DNA of 64,000 nt from Paenibacillus sp. BIC5C1. GTDB taxonomy: Bacteria > Bacillota > Bacilli > Paenibacillales > Paenibacillaceae. Shown piece after piece: positions 17,044-26,751 of this stretch (its first letter is position 1; the number at the start of each line of letters is the position of its first letter). The DNA lies in NCBI RefSeq assembly GCF_032399705.1, contig NZ_CP135922.1, forward strand, positions 2,418,001 through 2,482,000, written 5' to 3'. The position numbers and the translations under genes are program-made. Below the pieces are notes generated by a model that saw only the letters and a list, made by a program, of their open reading frames with translations, did not search any database and had not been told where the DNA came from.

Positions 17044-17742
17044 TTGAGTGAAGATCTGAAGCAGTTACAACACAAACTTCAAATCAAATTTGACAACAGG
17101 CAGCTTTTAAAACAAGCGTTTACCCATGCTTCTTATGTAAACGAACACCGGTTCAGTCAGCATCAGGATAACGAACGTCTGGAGTTTCTAGGCGATGCGG
17201 TACTGGAACTGACTGTGTCGGAATACTTGTATCATTTGTTTCCTAACCGGCCGGAAGGTGAATTAACTAAGCTGCGGGCATCCATTGTCTGTGAGCCTTC
17301 CCTCGTCAAATTTGCTGAAGCGTTGGGTTTTGGGCAGTATGTACTTCTTGGTAAAGGTGAGGAACTGACTGGAGGACGAACTAGACCGGCTTTATTAGCG
17401 GATGTGTTCGAATCTTTCATCGGTGCATTATATCTGGATCAGGGATTGGCGCCTGTCCGGACATTTCTGGATCAGCATGTATTTCCGTTAATCGTTTTGG
17501 GAAGCAAATTGCAAATGAGCGATTACAAAACGGAATTGCAGGAACTCACTCAGCATCACAATATGGGAGCTCTTGAATACCGTATTGTTGAGGAACGGGG
17601 CCCTGCCCATGAACGGGAGTTTGTCTCCGAGGTCCATATGGGTCAAGAACGGCTTGGCAGAGGTACAGGACGTTCCAAAAAGGAAGCCGAACAACAGGCT
17701 GCATCTGCAGCTCTGGATCGACTGAAGCTTCCGGAAGCCTGA
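17044..17742 (+). CDS. rnc: Ribonuclease III
   Basis: 232 aa double-strand-specific endoribonuclease for rRNA and mRNA processing. The RNase III signature [14 protein letters not shown] is at residues 43-56, with a second catalytic acidic cluster in [15 protein letters not shown] dsRNA-binding domain covers about 158-228 ([11 protein letters not shown] ... [19 protein letters not shown]). The TTG at 17044 has AAGGGG about 10 nt upstream, and no ATG fits. It is directly downstream of fabF and upstream of smc, the order known in Bacillales. Confidence 0.94.
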   Translation: MSEDLKQLQHKLQIKFDNRQLLKQAFTHASYVNEHRFSQHQDNERLEFLGDAVLELTVSEYLYHLFPNRPEGELTKLRASIVCEPSLVKFAEALGFGQYVLLGKGEELTGGRTRPALLADVFESFIGALYLDQGLAPVRTFLDQHVFPLIVLGSKLQMSDYKTELQELTQHHNMGALEYRIVEERGPAHEREFVSEVHMGQERLGRGTGRSKKEAEQQAASAALDRLKLPEA

Positions 17743-17769
17743 GCTTTACCGTAAGCGCATAGACAAACG

Positions 17770-17840
17770 AAGAGCAAAGAGCAGCCCGCGGGTCCGCCTG
17801 GCGGAATTTATCGGCCGGACTGCTTTTTGCTCTTTTTTTT
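17770..17840 (+). terminator. Rho-independent terminator after rnc
   Basis: AGAGCAAAGAGCAG pairs with CTGCTTTTTGCTCT (one mismatch) around a GC-rich inner part, followed by eight Ts. Confidence 0.85.
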
Positions 17841-17931
17841 GTAAGGAGGATCAGGATATTCATTTCCTGTTCGATAACTAGGCGCTGAATGCAACATTTG
17901 AAATTTGCAAGAGGAGGTGACGGGAAACCCT

Positions 17932-20900
17932 ATGTTTTTGAAACGGATTGAACTGGGTGGATTCAAGTCATTCGCCGACAAAACGGAAATGGAATTCGTT
18001 CGTGGCATAACCGCGGTTGTGGGCCCGAACGGAAGTGGCAAAAGTAACATTTCAGACGGCATACGCTGGGTTCTTGGGGAACAAAGCGCCAAATCACTGC
18101 GTGGCGGCAAAATGGAAGATATCATTTTTGCCGGCAGTGATGCACGGAAGGCTGTTAATTATGGTGAAGTTTCGTTGACGCTGGATAACGAAGATCATGC
18201 GCTTGCTTTGGATTTTGGTGAGGTAACGGTAACACGTCGTGTACATCGCAGCGGAGACAGTGAATATTTTATCAACAAGCAGTCGTGTCGGTTAAAGGAT
18301 ATTACCGAATTGTTTATGGATACCGGGATCGGCAAGGAAGCTTACTCGATTATTGGACAGGGACGAATTGAAGAGATTCTGAGTACCCGTTCAGAGGATC
18401 GCAGGGGGATCTTTGAAGAGGCATCAGGTATTGTTAAATACAAATCACGCAAACGGGATGCTACTCGCAAACTGGATGAGACGGAACAGAATTTATTGCG
18501 CATTCATGACCTGGTCACTGAGCTGGAAGACCAGATTGGTCCGTTAAAGGAGCAATCGGAGAAAGCAATCCACTACAAGGAATTGCGTGGACAGCTGAAG
18601 TCACAGGAAATCTCCATGTATGTGTATCAAATCGAACAAATTCACGCTTCCTGGAGCAAAGCAAATCAGCGACTTGAATCGTTGAAACAGGAAGAAGTCG
18701 GATTGGCTGCTATCGTCTCCACTCATGATGCCAAGCTGGAAAGTGACCGAATTGCGCTGCGCACGCTGGAAACGGAGACGGAACAGCTGCAATCGGCCTT
18801 ATTGCAATTCAGTGAAGCTACGGAGAAAAGCGAAGGGCTCGGGGAACTGCTCAAGGAGCGTTCTCGTCATCTGCAGACGAACCAGGAACAGCTTAAAGTG
18901 ACGCTTGCAGCGAGTGAGGAGAGGCATCGGGAGCGTGAAGCCGAGTTACTTGCATTACGTGAGAAGTTTGCCAAGCTTGAACTGGAATTGAGCGACGTGA
19001 GAAACCGCCTGTCCGAGGAAGAGGCCAAACTCATCGGTGTCACTGGCGGCATTAGCCAACAGCAGGAGGAGAGCCTTAAGGGCAACTTGCTGGAACTGAT
19101 GAATCAGATGGCCCAGACACGAAATGAAATTCGTTATGCGGACCAACAGAAAGAAACGCTTGAACGGCGAATGAATCGCGCGACTGAGGAATCCGGCAAG
19201 TGGGAAGGCCAGAAGGAAATGCTGGAAGTCCGCAAAACGGAGATTGAGAAAAAAGTTGTTCGTCTAGGCAAGGAAATCAGTGATCTGCGCGGTGGTTATA
19301 TTACGGAAAGTGAACGTCTCCAATCGCTGCAGAAGCTGCTCGAAGAAAGCCGGGGCACTGTCCGTAAATGGGAGCAGAAGCGTGAAGCTCAGGTTTCCCG
19401 TCGCGATACCATGAAAGAGATGCAGGATGATTTTGACGGTTTCATGTTGGGTGTCAAAGAAGTTCTTAAGGCATCACGTAAAGGTACACTAAACGGGGTT
19501 CATGGAGCCGTTGCAGAGCTCGTTAAAGTGCCTGAGAAGATCGAACTTGCGGTAGAGACAGCGATGGGCGCTTCCCTGCAGCATGTCGTCATGGAGAATG
19601 AATCGGTTTCCAGACAGGCGATCGCTTTTTTGAAACAACGTCAATTGGGCAGAGCTACGTTCCTCCCGCTGGATGTTATTCGTGCACGTACCATCGGTGC
19701 GGGTGAACGTTCGATGATCGAAGGCATGGATGGTTTTGTGGGAATTGGTGCGGATCTCGTACAATACGAATCCCGTTATGCTGCGATCATTGGAAGCCTG
19801 CTCGGAAATGTCATTATTGCGGAGAAACTGGAGGATGCCAATAAGATCGCGGCTCGCTGCCAATATCGTTTCCGGGTTGTAACCTTGGAAGGCGATGTGG
19901 TTAACGCGGGTGGTTCGATGACTGGTGGTAGCCAACACAAGAAAAATGGTAGTCTACTCAGCCGCAAACGGCAGCTGGACCAGCTAGACCAGGACATTTT
20001 GGATACCGAAAATCAGATCGTAAAACTGCATCGCAGTGTGGATGATGTAAAAACTCAACTGGAGCAGTGCCAAGACAAGCTGGACGAGCTGCGTCAGTCT
20101 GGAGACGACACCCGTAATGCAGAACAGCAGGCTTCAATGGAAATGAAGCAGGTTGAGCATGAGCTGCGTCACGTGCTGGAACAGGTTGCCGTAGCCGGGC
20201 AGGAGAAGAGTGGCTTTACCGAAGAAATCAAAGAAATGGATACAGCTCGCGATGTCGCCGTGAAGAAGCTGGAGCAGCTTGAGGAAGAAGAGAAGGCGAC
20301 CCATCGTGCCATTCATGCCGCAGAATTTGCGCGTAAAGCGAATGAATCGGCGAAGGAGGAATTGCAGACCCAACTCACCGATTTGAAAGTCCGAGAGGGG
20401 AAACTGGATCAGGAACGATTCTCCAACGAGGAGCAATTACGGCGTCTGGAGCGTGAAGTGGATTCACTGGTGAAGGATCTTCGTCAAAATCGTACGTTGT
20501 TGGCCTCCATGGAAGCTGATCTGAAGAAAACAGAAACGGAAAGTGTTAAACAGATTGAAGATCTTAACCAGTACAAGCTGAAAAAAGCGGAATCTGCGCA
20601 GGAGCTGGACTTCAAGCGTGCTGCCCGAAGCGAGCTGTCGAAGAAGCTTGAGCTGGCCGAGAGTGAAACGAAGGAACAGCGCACACAGCTGAAAGCTGTG
20701 GAGGAACAGATGCGACAAACGGAAATTTCCGTGAACAGACTTGACGTTGAATTGGAAAACATTCTGCGCAAACTGATGGATGAGTATGAGCTCGGCTATG
20801 AACTTGCCAAAGAACGTTATCCAGTACCGGAAGATGTGGAGAGTACACAAGCTGAGGTTCAGAAACTGAAGCGCAGCATTGCAGCTCTCGGCGACGTCAA

Positions 20901-21501
20901 TCTGGGAGCCATCGAGGAATTCCAGCGGGTTAACGAGCGGTATGAGTTCCTTAGCACGCAGAAGAATGACCTGGTCGAAGCTAAAACAACGTTGTATCAG
21001 GTTATTCGAGAAATGGAAGACGAGATGGCCAAACGATTCAAGGCAACGTTTGATGCAATTCGCCGGGAGTTTGGCACGGTCTTCACCAAGCTGTTTGGTG
21101 GAGGACGCGCGGATCTTGTATTGATGGACCCTGAGCGTTTGCTCGACACTGGCATTGATATCGTCGCCCAGCCACCAGGCAAAAAGTTGCAAAACCTGCA
21201 GCTATTATCCGGTGGGGAACGAGCGTTGACCGCAATGGCGCTTTTATTCGCTATACTGCATGTTAAGCCTGTACCGTTTTGCGTACTCGATGAAGTGGAA
21301 GCGGCGCTGGATGAAGCCAACGTGGTGCGTTTTGCCCAGTATTTGCGTGAATTCTCGGAACAAACCCAATTCATCGTTGTTACACATCGCAAAGGCACAA
21401 TGGAAGAAGCGGATGTGCTGTATGGCGTTACGATGGAAGAGGGCGGAGTATCCAAGCTCGTTTCGGTTAAACTGGAAGATGAGGAAGCTGTCATTGCCTA
21501 A
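17932..21501 (+). CDS. smc: Chromosome condensation ATPase SMC
   Basis: 1189 aa. Walker A GPNGSGKSN (31-39), long coiled coil, hinge (about 515-680, from VHGAVAELVKV to GSMTGGSQHKK), second coiled coil, then signature LSGGERALTAMALLFA and Walker B VLDEVEAALDEAN. Forms the SMC-ScpAB condensin that compacts and segregates the chromosome. The ATG at 17932 is chosen because GAGGAGGTGA (17911-17920) lies upstream, though the 11-nt spacer is a little long. A TTG at 17905 would put that site inside the gene. ftsY follows 75 nt later. Confidence 0.96.
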   Translation: MFLKRIELGGFKSFADKTEMEFVRGITAVVGPNGSGKSNISDGIRWVLGEQSAKSLRGGKMEDIIFAGSDARKAVNYGEVSLTLDNEDHALALDFGEVTVTRRVHRSGDSEYFINKQSCRLKDITELFMDTGIGKEAYSIIGQGRIEEILSTRSEDRRGIFEEASGIVKYKSRKRDATRKLDETEQNLLRIHDLVTELEDQIGPLKEQSEKAIHYKELRGQLKSQEISMYVYQIEQIHASWSKANQRLESLKQEEVGLAAIVSTHDAKLESDRIALRTLETETEQLQSALLQFSEATEKSEGLGELLKERSRHLQTNQEQLKVTLAASEERHREREAELLALREKFAKLELELSDVRNRLSEEEAKLIGVTGGISQQQEESLKGNLLELMNQMAQTRNEIRYADQQKETLERRMNRATEESGKWEGQKEMLEVRKTEIEKKVVRLGKEISDLRGGYITESERLQSLQKLLEESRGTVRKWEQKREAQVSRRDTMKEMQDDFDGFMLGVKEVLKASRKGTLNGVHGAVAELVKVPEKIELAVETAMGASLQHVVMENESVSRQAIAFLKQRQLGRATFLPLDVIRARTIGAGERSMIEGMDGFVGIGADLVQYESRYAAIIGSLLGNVIIAEKLEDANKIAARCQYRFRVVTLEGDVVNAGGSMTGGSQHKKNGSLLSRKRQLDQLDQDILDTENQIVKLHRSVDDVKTQLEQCQDKLDELRQSGDDTRNAEQQASMEMKQVEHELRHVLEQVAVAGQEKSGFTEEIKEMDTARDVAVKKLEQLEEEEKATHRAIHAAEFARKANESAKEELQTQLTDLKVREGKLDQERFSNEEQLRRLEREVDSLVKDLRQNRTLLASMEADLKKTETESVKQIEDLNQYKLKKAESAQELDFKRAARSELSKKLELAESETKEQRTQLKAVEEQMRQTEISVNRLDVELENILRKLMDEYELGYELAKERYPVPEDVESTQAEVQKLKRSIAALGDVNLGAIEEFQRVNERYEFLSTQKNDLVEAKTTLYQVIREMEDEMAKRFKATFDAIRREFGTVFTKLFGGGRADLVLMDPERLLDTGIDIVAQPPGKKLQNLQLLSGGERALTAMALLFAILHVKPVPFCVLDEVEAALDEANVVRFAQYLREFSEQTQFIVVTHRKGTMEEADVLYGVTMEEGGVSKLVSVKLEDEEAVIA

Positions 21502-21576
21502 TCTTTGAGTTGGTTGTCACGCATGAACTCATCTAATATCATTTAAACTAAGAAATGTACACGATGGAGGGGCTTT

Positions 21577-22590
21577 ATGAGTTTTTTTAAAAAGCTGAGA
21601 GACAGCATTGCAAGCAAAACGGAGTCGGTTACCAAACAGTTCAAGGACGGGTTGGAAAAGACACGTAAAGGCCTTGTAGAGAAAGTATCGGATCTCGTTA
21701 TCCGTCGCAAAAAAATCGACGAGGAATTCTATGAAGAATTGGAAGAGATTCTGATTGGAGCCGACGTAGGTGTCAATACGGTCATGAAACTGATTGAAGA
21801 TCTGCGTGATGAGGTCAAAAAACGTAAAATTGAGGATGCGGCTGAACTACAGCCTGTACTGTCTGAAAAACTGACGGGTTTGCTTCGTGGCGAGCAGAAT
21901 AATGAACTGAAAATGAATCCGGATGGCATCACGGTTATTTTGTTTGTTGGTGTTAATGGTGTGGGTAAAACAACAACGATTGGTAAGCTGGCCCATCGCT
22001 TCAAACAGCAGGGCAAAAAGGTTATCATGGCAGCAGGAGATACGTTCCGTGCCGGAGCGATTGAACAACTCGAAGTATGGGGACAACGTGCCGGTGTGGA
22101 AGTCATCAAGCAACAGTCAGGTTCTGACCCTGCCGCTGTTATGTATGATGCGGTGCAAGCTGCGAAGCAACGGGGTGCTGATGTATTGCTCTGTGATACA
22201 GCTGGCCGTCTACAGAATAAATCCAATCTGATGGACGAACTCAACAAAATCTATCGTGTCATTCAACGTGAAATTCCGGAAGCTCCTCATGAAGTATTAA
22301 TGGTGCTGGATGCAACTACAGGTCAGAATGCACTGAATCAGGCCAAACTCTTCGGTGAGAAGAGCGGGGTAACTGGACTTGTGTTGACGAAGCTGGATGG
22401 TACCGCCAAAGGTGGTATTGTTGTTGCGATTCGTCAGGAGTTGGATCTGCCTGTGAAGCTGGTTGGACTTGGTGAGAAAATTGATGATCTGCAGCCTTTC
22501 GACTCGGAGCAATTCGTGCATGCGTTGTTTGCCGGACTGATCCAAGAACAGCCAGCTGAAAGTGCTGAAGAAGAGGAAGCTAATTCCTAG
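21577..22590 (+). CDS. ftsY: Signal recognition particle receptor FtsY
   Basis: 337 aa SRP GTPase without the long acidic domain of E. coli FtsY, as usual in Firmicutes. N domain about 1-110, then G domain with G1 GVNGVGKTTTIGKLA, DTAGRLQN (G3), TKLDGTAKGG (G4) and VGLGEKIDDLQPF. Receives ribosome-nascent chain complexes from Ffh (encoded at 24059) at the membrane. GGAGGGG precedes the ATG. The C-terminus is acidic (ESAEEEEANS). Confidence 0.96.
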   Translation: MSFFKKLRDSIASKTESVTKQFKDGLEKTRKGLVEKVSDLVIRRKKIDEEFYEELEEILIGADVGVNTVMKLIEDLRDEVKKRKIEDAAELQPVLSEKLTGLLRGEQNNELKMNPDGITVILFVGVNGVGKTTTIGKLAHRFKQQGKKVIMAAGDTFRAGAIEQLEVWGQRAGVEVIKQQSGSDPAAVMYDAVQAAKQRGADVLLCDTAGRLQNKSNLMDELNKIYRVIQREIPEAPHEVLMVLDATTGQNALNQAKLFGEKSGVTGLVLTKLDGTAKGGIVVAIRQELDLPVKLVGLGEKIDDLQPFDSEQFVHALFAGLIQEQPAESAEEEEANS

Positions 22591-22627
22591 AACCCTTAAT
22601 AAATAGGATGAATGAATAGCGCTAACT

Positions 22628-22680
22628 GTATTGCCAGTGATATACGTGATAAGTGTCACGTGTAATGTCACTGGCAATAC
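22628..22680. repeat. 53-nt near-perfect inverted repeat at the hemolysin III-like promoter
   Basis: GTATTGCCAGTGA pairs perfectly with TCACTGGCAATAC, and inside them ACGTGA pairs with TCACGT. The repeat ends 3 nt before TATAAT (22684-22689), so it covers the -35 region. It may be an operator, or the ftsY terminator without a U run. Confidence 0.65.
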
Positions 22681-22734
22681 GTGTATAATGGGAATAAAGA
22701 AGGCAAGGCTAAAGGGCTAGAAAGGACGGTTGAT

Positions 22735-23382
22735 ATGGCCAATACCTATACCTATTCCCGCCGTGAGGAAGTCGCCAATGCGGTAACTCATGGAATCGGC
22801 GCTGCACTCAGTGTAGCTGCACTGGTGCTATTGATTGTATTTTCGAGTATGAAAGGCACGGCCTGGCATGTGGTCAGTTTCACGATCTACGGGATCACCA
22901 TGCTACTGCTCTATACGAGCTCTACACTCGTGCATGCATGGAAAGATGGGAAAATGAAAGATTTATTTGAGATTTTCGACCATTCTTCCATTTATTTGTT
23001 TATTGCGGGAACTTACACTCCGCTTTTGTTTATTGCTGTTCGCGGTACACTTGGTTGGACCCTGTTCGGTGTAATCTGGGGAATCGCATTATTCGGCGTG
23101 ATCTTCAAGGCATTTTTTACGAAAAGGTTTCTATTCATGTCCACGATTTTCTATATTGCGATGGGCTGGCTCATCGTTATTGCCTGGCAACCGCTTATGG
23201 CTGCCATTCCTACAGGTGGAATCGTGCTGCTGGTTGCTGGAGGCCTGATGTATACACTGGGTACGCTTTTTTATGTGTGGCGTGGATTTCCGTATCACCA
23301 TGCGATTTGGCATCTCTTTGTGTTGGCAGGCAGTATTCTTCATTTCTTTATGGTACTGCTGTACCTGACACCACTTCGCTAG
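22735..23382 (+). CDS. Hemolysin III / PAQR family membrane protein
   Basis: 215 aa with seven hydrophobic helices. The family residues are present: EEVANAVTHGIGA near the N-terminus, STLVHAW, and HHAIWHLFVLAGSILHFF at the C-terminus, whose His residues are the presumed metal ligands. Related to YqfA of B. subtilis and TrhA of E. coli, linked to membrane homeostasis rather than proven haemolysis. The ATG has AAAGGA about 10 nt upstream. It is inserted between ftsY and ylxM with its own promoter and terminator. Confidence 0.9.
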   Translation: MANTYTYSRREEVANAVTHGIGAALSVAALVLLIVFSSMKGTAWHVVSFTIYGITMLLLYTSSTLVHAWKDGKMKDLFEIFDHSSIYLFIAGTYTPLLFIAVRGTLGWTLFGVIWGIALFGVIFKAFFTKRFLFMSTIFYIAMGWLIVIAWQPLMAAIPTGGIVLLVAGGLMYTLGTLFYVWRGFPYHHAIWHLFVLAGSILHFFMVLLYLTPLR

Positions 23383-23397
23383 AACCGGTAGATAGCG

Positions 23398-23439
23398 TAA
23401 AACGAATCGGCTCCATCTGTGGAGACCCATTCGTTTTTT
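23398..23439 (+). terminator. Rho-independent terminator
   Basis: AAAACGAAT and CTCCA pair with TGGAG and ATTCGTTTT, followed by a T run. Ends the hemolysin III-like transcript. Confidence 0.85.
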
Positions 23440-23558
23440 GTTCTATATAAAGGACAAAGCAGGCAAGTATTCTACTGTAGAGGAATGGCTAGGATCAACC
23501 ATGCAGGCACGAAAAATGAGTGCAAAATGGACGTTTTTATTGTGACAAGTATTTTTGC

Positions 23559-23587
23559 TTGACAACCTGATTTGTTTTAGGTATTAT
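23559..23587 (+). promoter_or_regulatory. Sigma-A promoter for ylxM-ffh
   Basis: Perfect TTGACA, 17-nt spacer, TATTAT. It lies about 55 bp upstream of the ylxM start and probably drives the ylxM-ffh-rpsP-khpA unit. Confidence 0.8.
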
Positions 23588-23642
23588 TAGGAACGTTGCA
23601 AGAGTGTAAAGTGTTTTTCCTTGACGAAGGGAGTGCCCCGTT

Positions 23643-23993
23643 ATGAGTCAAGAAAACCGGCTTGAGAAGACAAACCGGATTAACTTGCTGTTTGCTTTCT
23701 ATGAACGGTTGCTTACCGAGAAACAGCAGACTTTTCTAAAGTATTACTTTCATGATGATTTCTCGCTGGGCGAGATTGCAGCCGAGTTCGAGATCAGCCG
23801 CCAGGCGGTATACGAGCACATCAAGCGTGCCGAACAAGTGCTGGAAAATTACGAAAGCAAGCTTGGCTTGCTGGAGAAGCACGAGCGGCGCAACCGTAAT
23901 CTTGAAGATTTACAAAATGCATTGGAACGCACAGGCGTTTCCATTGATAACAACCAACAAATAAACGATATTATTCAACAGCTCAGAGAGTAG
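23643..23993 (+). CDS. ylxM: YlxM family SRP-associated DNA/RNA-binding protein
   Basis: 116 aa UPF0122 protein with a sigma-70-region-4-like helix-turn-helix (SLGEIAAEFEISRQAVYEHI at about 39-58). Homologues sit next to ffh and in streptococci act as an SRP accessory factor that affects SRP GTPase activity. A C-terminal helical part follows. AAGGGAG precedes the ATG. ffh starts 65 nt later. Confidence 0.92.
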   Translation: MSQENRLEKTNRINLLFAFYERLLTEKQQTFLKYYFHDDFSLGEIAAEFEISRQAVYEHIKRAEQVLENYESKLGLLEKHERRNRNLEDLQNALERTGVSIDNNQQINDIIQQLRE

Positions 23994-24058
23994 TTCGTAA
24001 GAGTTGAACGAAACGTATCGGTCCTGAAAACAGTATTACAGCTTAAGGAGGTGGGATC

Positions 24059-25435
24059 ATGGCATTTGAAGGATTAACGACCCGATTGCAGAATGTGTTC
24101 AGCAAGCTGCGCGGCAAAGGCAAGGTGTCTGATGAAGATGTTGCCGAGGCTATGCGCGAGGTACGTCTGGCATTGCTCGAAGCGGATGTAAACTTCAAAG
24201 TGGTCAAGGAATTCATCGCCAAGGTGAAAGAGAAGGCTGTTGGCAAAGAAGTGATGGAGAGCTTCACGCCGGGAATGGTCATTATCGACATCGTAAACAA
24301 GGAACTGACGGATTTGATGGGTGGAAGCCAGTCGAAACTGGCCAAGGCCAACAAACCGCCTACGGTACTGATGATGGTTGGTTTGCAAGGTGCGGGTAAA
24401 ACAACCACATCCGGTAAACTGGCTAAGATGCTGCAAAAGCAAAATAGCAGACCGTTACTTGTTGCAGGAGATATTTATCGTCCAGCAGCGATTAAGCAGT
24501 TGCAAGTGCTTGGTGAGCAGATCAAAGCGCCAGTATTTACACTGGGAGATCAGACAAGCCCTGTTGAGATCGCACGTCAGGGTCTGCAGCATGCCAAGGA
24601 TAACGGTAATGACTACGTCATTATCGATACGGCTGGACGTCTGCATGTCGATGAAGAACTGATGGAAGAACTTCGTCAGATTCACAGCGTAGTGAACCCG
24701 GATGAAGTATTGCTTGTCGTAGACAGCATGACTGGTCAGGATGCAGTTAATGTGGCAGAACACTTTAATCAGCAGCTTGATCTGACCGGGGTGGTTCTGA
24801 CTAAGCTTGACGGAGATACTCGTGGTGGTGCCGCGCTTTCTGTTAAAGCAGTCACTGGCTGTCCAATCAAGTTTGCTTCACTTGGGGAGAAACTGGACGC
24901 ACTTGAGCCTTTCCATCCAGAACGTATGGCTTCACGTATTCTTGGTATGGGTGATATGCTCTCTCTGATTGAGAAGGCACAGTCCAACATTGATACCGAA
25001 AAAGCCAAGGAAATGGAACGGAAGATGCGTAATGCAGAATTCACGTTTGAAGATTTCCTTGAGCAAATGGATCAAGTGAAAAAGCTGGGGCCAATCGATC
25101 AGATCATGGATATGATTCCTGGTATGGGCAAGATGAAACAAGCCAAGGACCTGAAAGTTGATGATAAACAAATGGGCCGGATCGAAGCGATCGTGTACTC
25201 CATGACGACCGAAGAGAAACGTAACCCGGATATGATCAACCATAGCCGCCGGAAGCGGATTGCTACAGGTAGTGGAACATCCCTGGCCGAAGTGAACCGT
25301 CTGATCAAGCAGTTTGATGAGATGCGCCGCATGATGAAACAGTTCTCGGATATGATGGGACCTAAAGGCGGCAAGAACAAAGCGATGAAGCAGCTCAAAG
25401 GTTTGGGCAAAGGAATGAAGTTTCCTTTCCGTTGA
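24059..25435 (+). CDS. ffh: Signal recognition particle protein Ffh
   Basis: 458 aa SRP54 homologue. N domain (about 1-88), G domain with GLQGAGKTTTSGKLA, DTAGRLHVD, TKLDGDTRGGAALS, and a Met-rich M domain (about 300-458) containing SRRKRIATGSGTSLAEVNRL for 4.5S RNA and signal-peptide binding. AAGGAGG lies about 8 nt before the ATG. Works with FtsY. The M domain ends GLGKGMKFPFR. Confidence 0.97.
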   Translation: MAFEGLTTRLQNVFSKLRGKGKVSDEDVAEAMREVRLALLEADVNFKVVKEFIAKVKEKAVGKEVMESFTPGMVIIDIVNKELTDLMGGSQSKLAKANKPPTVLMMVGLQGAGKTTTSGKLAKMLQKQNSRPLLVAGDIYRPAAIKQLQVLGEQIKAPVFTLGDQTSPVEIARQGLQHAKDNGNDYVIIDTAGRLHVDEELMEELRQIHSVVNPDEVLLVVDSMTGQDAVNVAEHFNQQLDLTGVVLTKLDGDTRGGAALSVKAVTGCPIKFASLGEKLDALEPFHPERMASRILGMGDMLSLIEKAQSNIDTEKAKEMERKMRNAEFTFEDFLEQMDQVKKLGPIDQIMDMIPGMGKMKQAKDLKVDDKQMGRIEAIVYSMTTEEKRNPDMINHSRRKRIATGSGTSLAEVNRLIKQFDEMRRMMKQFSDMMGPKGGKNKAMKQLKGLGKGMKFPFR

Positions 25436-25489
25436 TTCTCGGAGCAGCTGAACGATATACAGATTTCATTGAAGGAGGTGAATTTTCAA

Positions 25490-25762
25490 ATGGCAGTTCG
25501 TATTCGTCTGAAACGTATGGGTGCTCACAAAGCTCCTTTCTACCGCGTAGTGGTATCGGATTCCCGTTCCCCACGTGACGGTCGTTTTATCGAGGAGATC
25601 GGTTACTACAACCCGGTTGAACAACCGGCTGTTGTTAAGATCGATGAAGATAAAGCATTGCAATGGCTTCAAAACGGTGCGCAAGCATCCGACACTGTCC
25701 GCAACTTGCTGAGCAAAGCGGGCGTGATGAAGAAGTTCCACGAGTCTAAATTGACTAAATAA
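25490..25762 (+). CDS. rpsP: 30S ribosomal protein S16
   Basis: 90 aa, [20 protein letters not shown] is the S16 signature. GAAGGAGGTG lies 9 nt before the ATG at 25490; an in-frame upstream start would sit before that site. Sits in the classic ffh-rpsP-khpA-rimM-trmD order. Confidence 0.97.
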   Translation: MAVRIRLKRMGAHKAPFYRVVVSDSRSPRDGRFIEEIGYYNPVEQPAVVKIDEDKALQWLQNGAQASDTVRNLLSKAGVMKKFHESKLTK

Positions 25763-25785
25763 GGTGCTGATTCGGAGGGTCATCT

Positions 25786-26016
25786 ATGGAAGAATTAGTA
25801 AGCATAATTGCTAAGGCTTTGGTCGATCATCCGGAAGATGTGGCGGTTCGGACGGTTGAGAAAGACCGGCTTGTCGTTTATGAGTTAACCGTTCATCCTG
25901 ACGATGTTGGGAAAGTGATTGGTAAACAGGGGCGAATCGCAAAGTCTCTTCGTACGGTCGTCACATCAGCAGCAGTTAAGATGGATAAACGGGTAACCGT
26001 CGATATCATATCTTAA
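25786..26016 (+). CDS. khpA: KH-domain RNA-binding protein KhpA (YlqC)
   Basis: 76 aa single KH domain with the GxxG loop in VIGKQGRIAKSLRT. In Firmicutes KhpA pairs with KhpB (Jag) to bind RNA and influence cell elongation. AGGG before the ATG. A terminator follows, so rimM-trmD is a separate unit. Confidence 0.94.
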   Translation: MEELVSIIAKALVDHPEDVAVRTVEKDRLVVYELTVHPDDVGKVIGKQGRIAKSLRTVVTSAAVKMDKRVTVDIIS

Positions 26017-26024
26017 AGATATAC

Positions 26025-26060
26025 GAAAGGGGGTTAGGATGCATGTCCTAGCCCCTTTTC
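26025..26060 (+). terminator. Rho-independent terminator after khpA
   Basis: GAAAGGGGGTTAGGA pairs with TCCTAGCCCCTTTTC around TGCATG, ending in TTTT. Confidence 0.85.
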
Positions 26061-26237
26061 GTGCATGCTGAAACTTAAATCATAGGATTGAAATAGCTCG
26101 TCAAGTATGATTATCTGCGAATCGATTCTGAAGAAGCGTTAGAATAAAAGCGATCCGAAGAACGATCCATAATCGGAACGGTCGCAGGGAGATCATCACA
26201 TAGGAGTACTAATATGAATGGATTGTAGGAGGAAAGT

Positions 26238-26750
26238 ATGGCAGAGTTTATGAATGTAGGTAAAATCGTCAATACGCATGGAATACGCGGCGAGGTGAGA
26301 ATCATGCCTTTAACTGATTTTCCGGAAGTGCGTTTTGCGAAAAATGCAGAGTTGTTTTTCTTTACACCAGATAATCATCCAGTCATGGTTAACGTGGAAT
26401 CTGCACGTTTGCATAAGAATATGTATATTCTTCGTCTAAAAGAGTATGACAACATTAATGAAGTAGAGAAGTTTAAAGGCGGTATGGCCAAAGTGTTAAA
26501 AGAGAATCTGGCAGAGTTGGAGGAAGGTGAATACTACTTCCATCAAATTGTTGGGTGTTCTGTCATCACCGAAGAGGGTGAAACACTTGGAACCATCTCT
26601 GAGATATTGACTCCTGGAGCGAATGATGTATGGGTTGTCAAAACGCCTGCAGGTAAAGAAATTTTGCTTCCGGTTATTGATGATGTTGTTCTTGATGTGG
26701 ACGTTACAGAAAAGCAAGTCAAGGTTCACCTGATGGAAGGGCTGCTGTAA
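26238..26750 (+). CDS. rimM: Ribosome maturation factor RimM
   Basis: 170 aa. Binds S19 and helps maturation of the 30S head. N-terminal RimM barrel ([16 protein letters not shown]) and C-terminal PRC barrel ([20 protein letters not shown] ... [13 protein letters not shown]). GGAGGAAAG precedes the ATG. Only one base separates it from trmD. Confidence 0.95.
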   Translation: MAEFMNVGKIVNTHGIRGEVRIMPLTDFPEVRFAKNAELFFFTPDNHPVMVNVESARLHKNMYILRLKEYDNINEVEKFKGGMAKVLKENLAELEEGEYYFHQIVGCSVITEEGETLGTISEILTPGANDVWVVKTPAGKEILLPVIDDVVLDVDVTEKQVKVHLMEGLL

Positions 26751-26751
26751 C

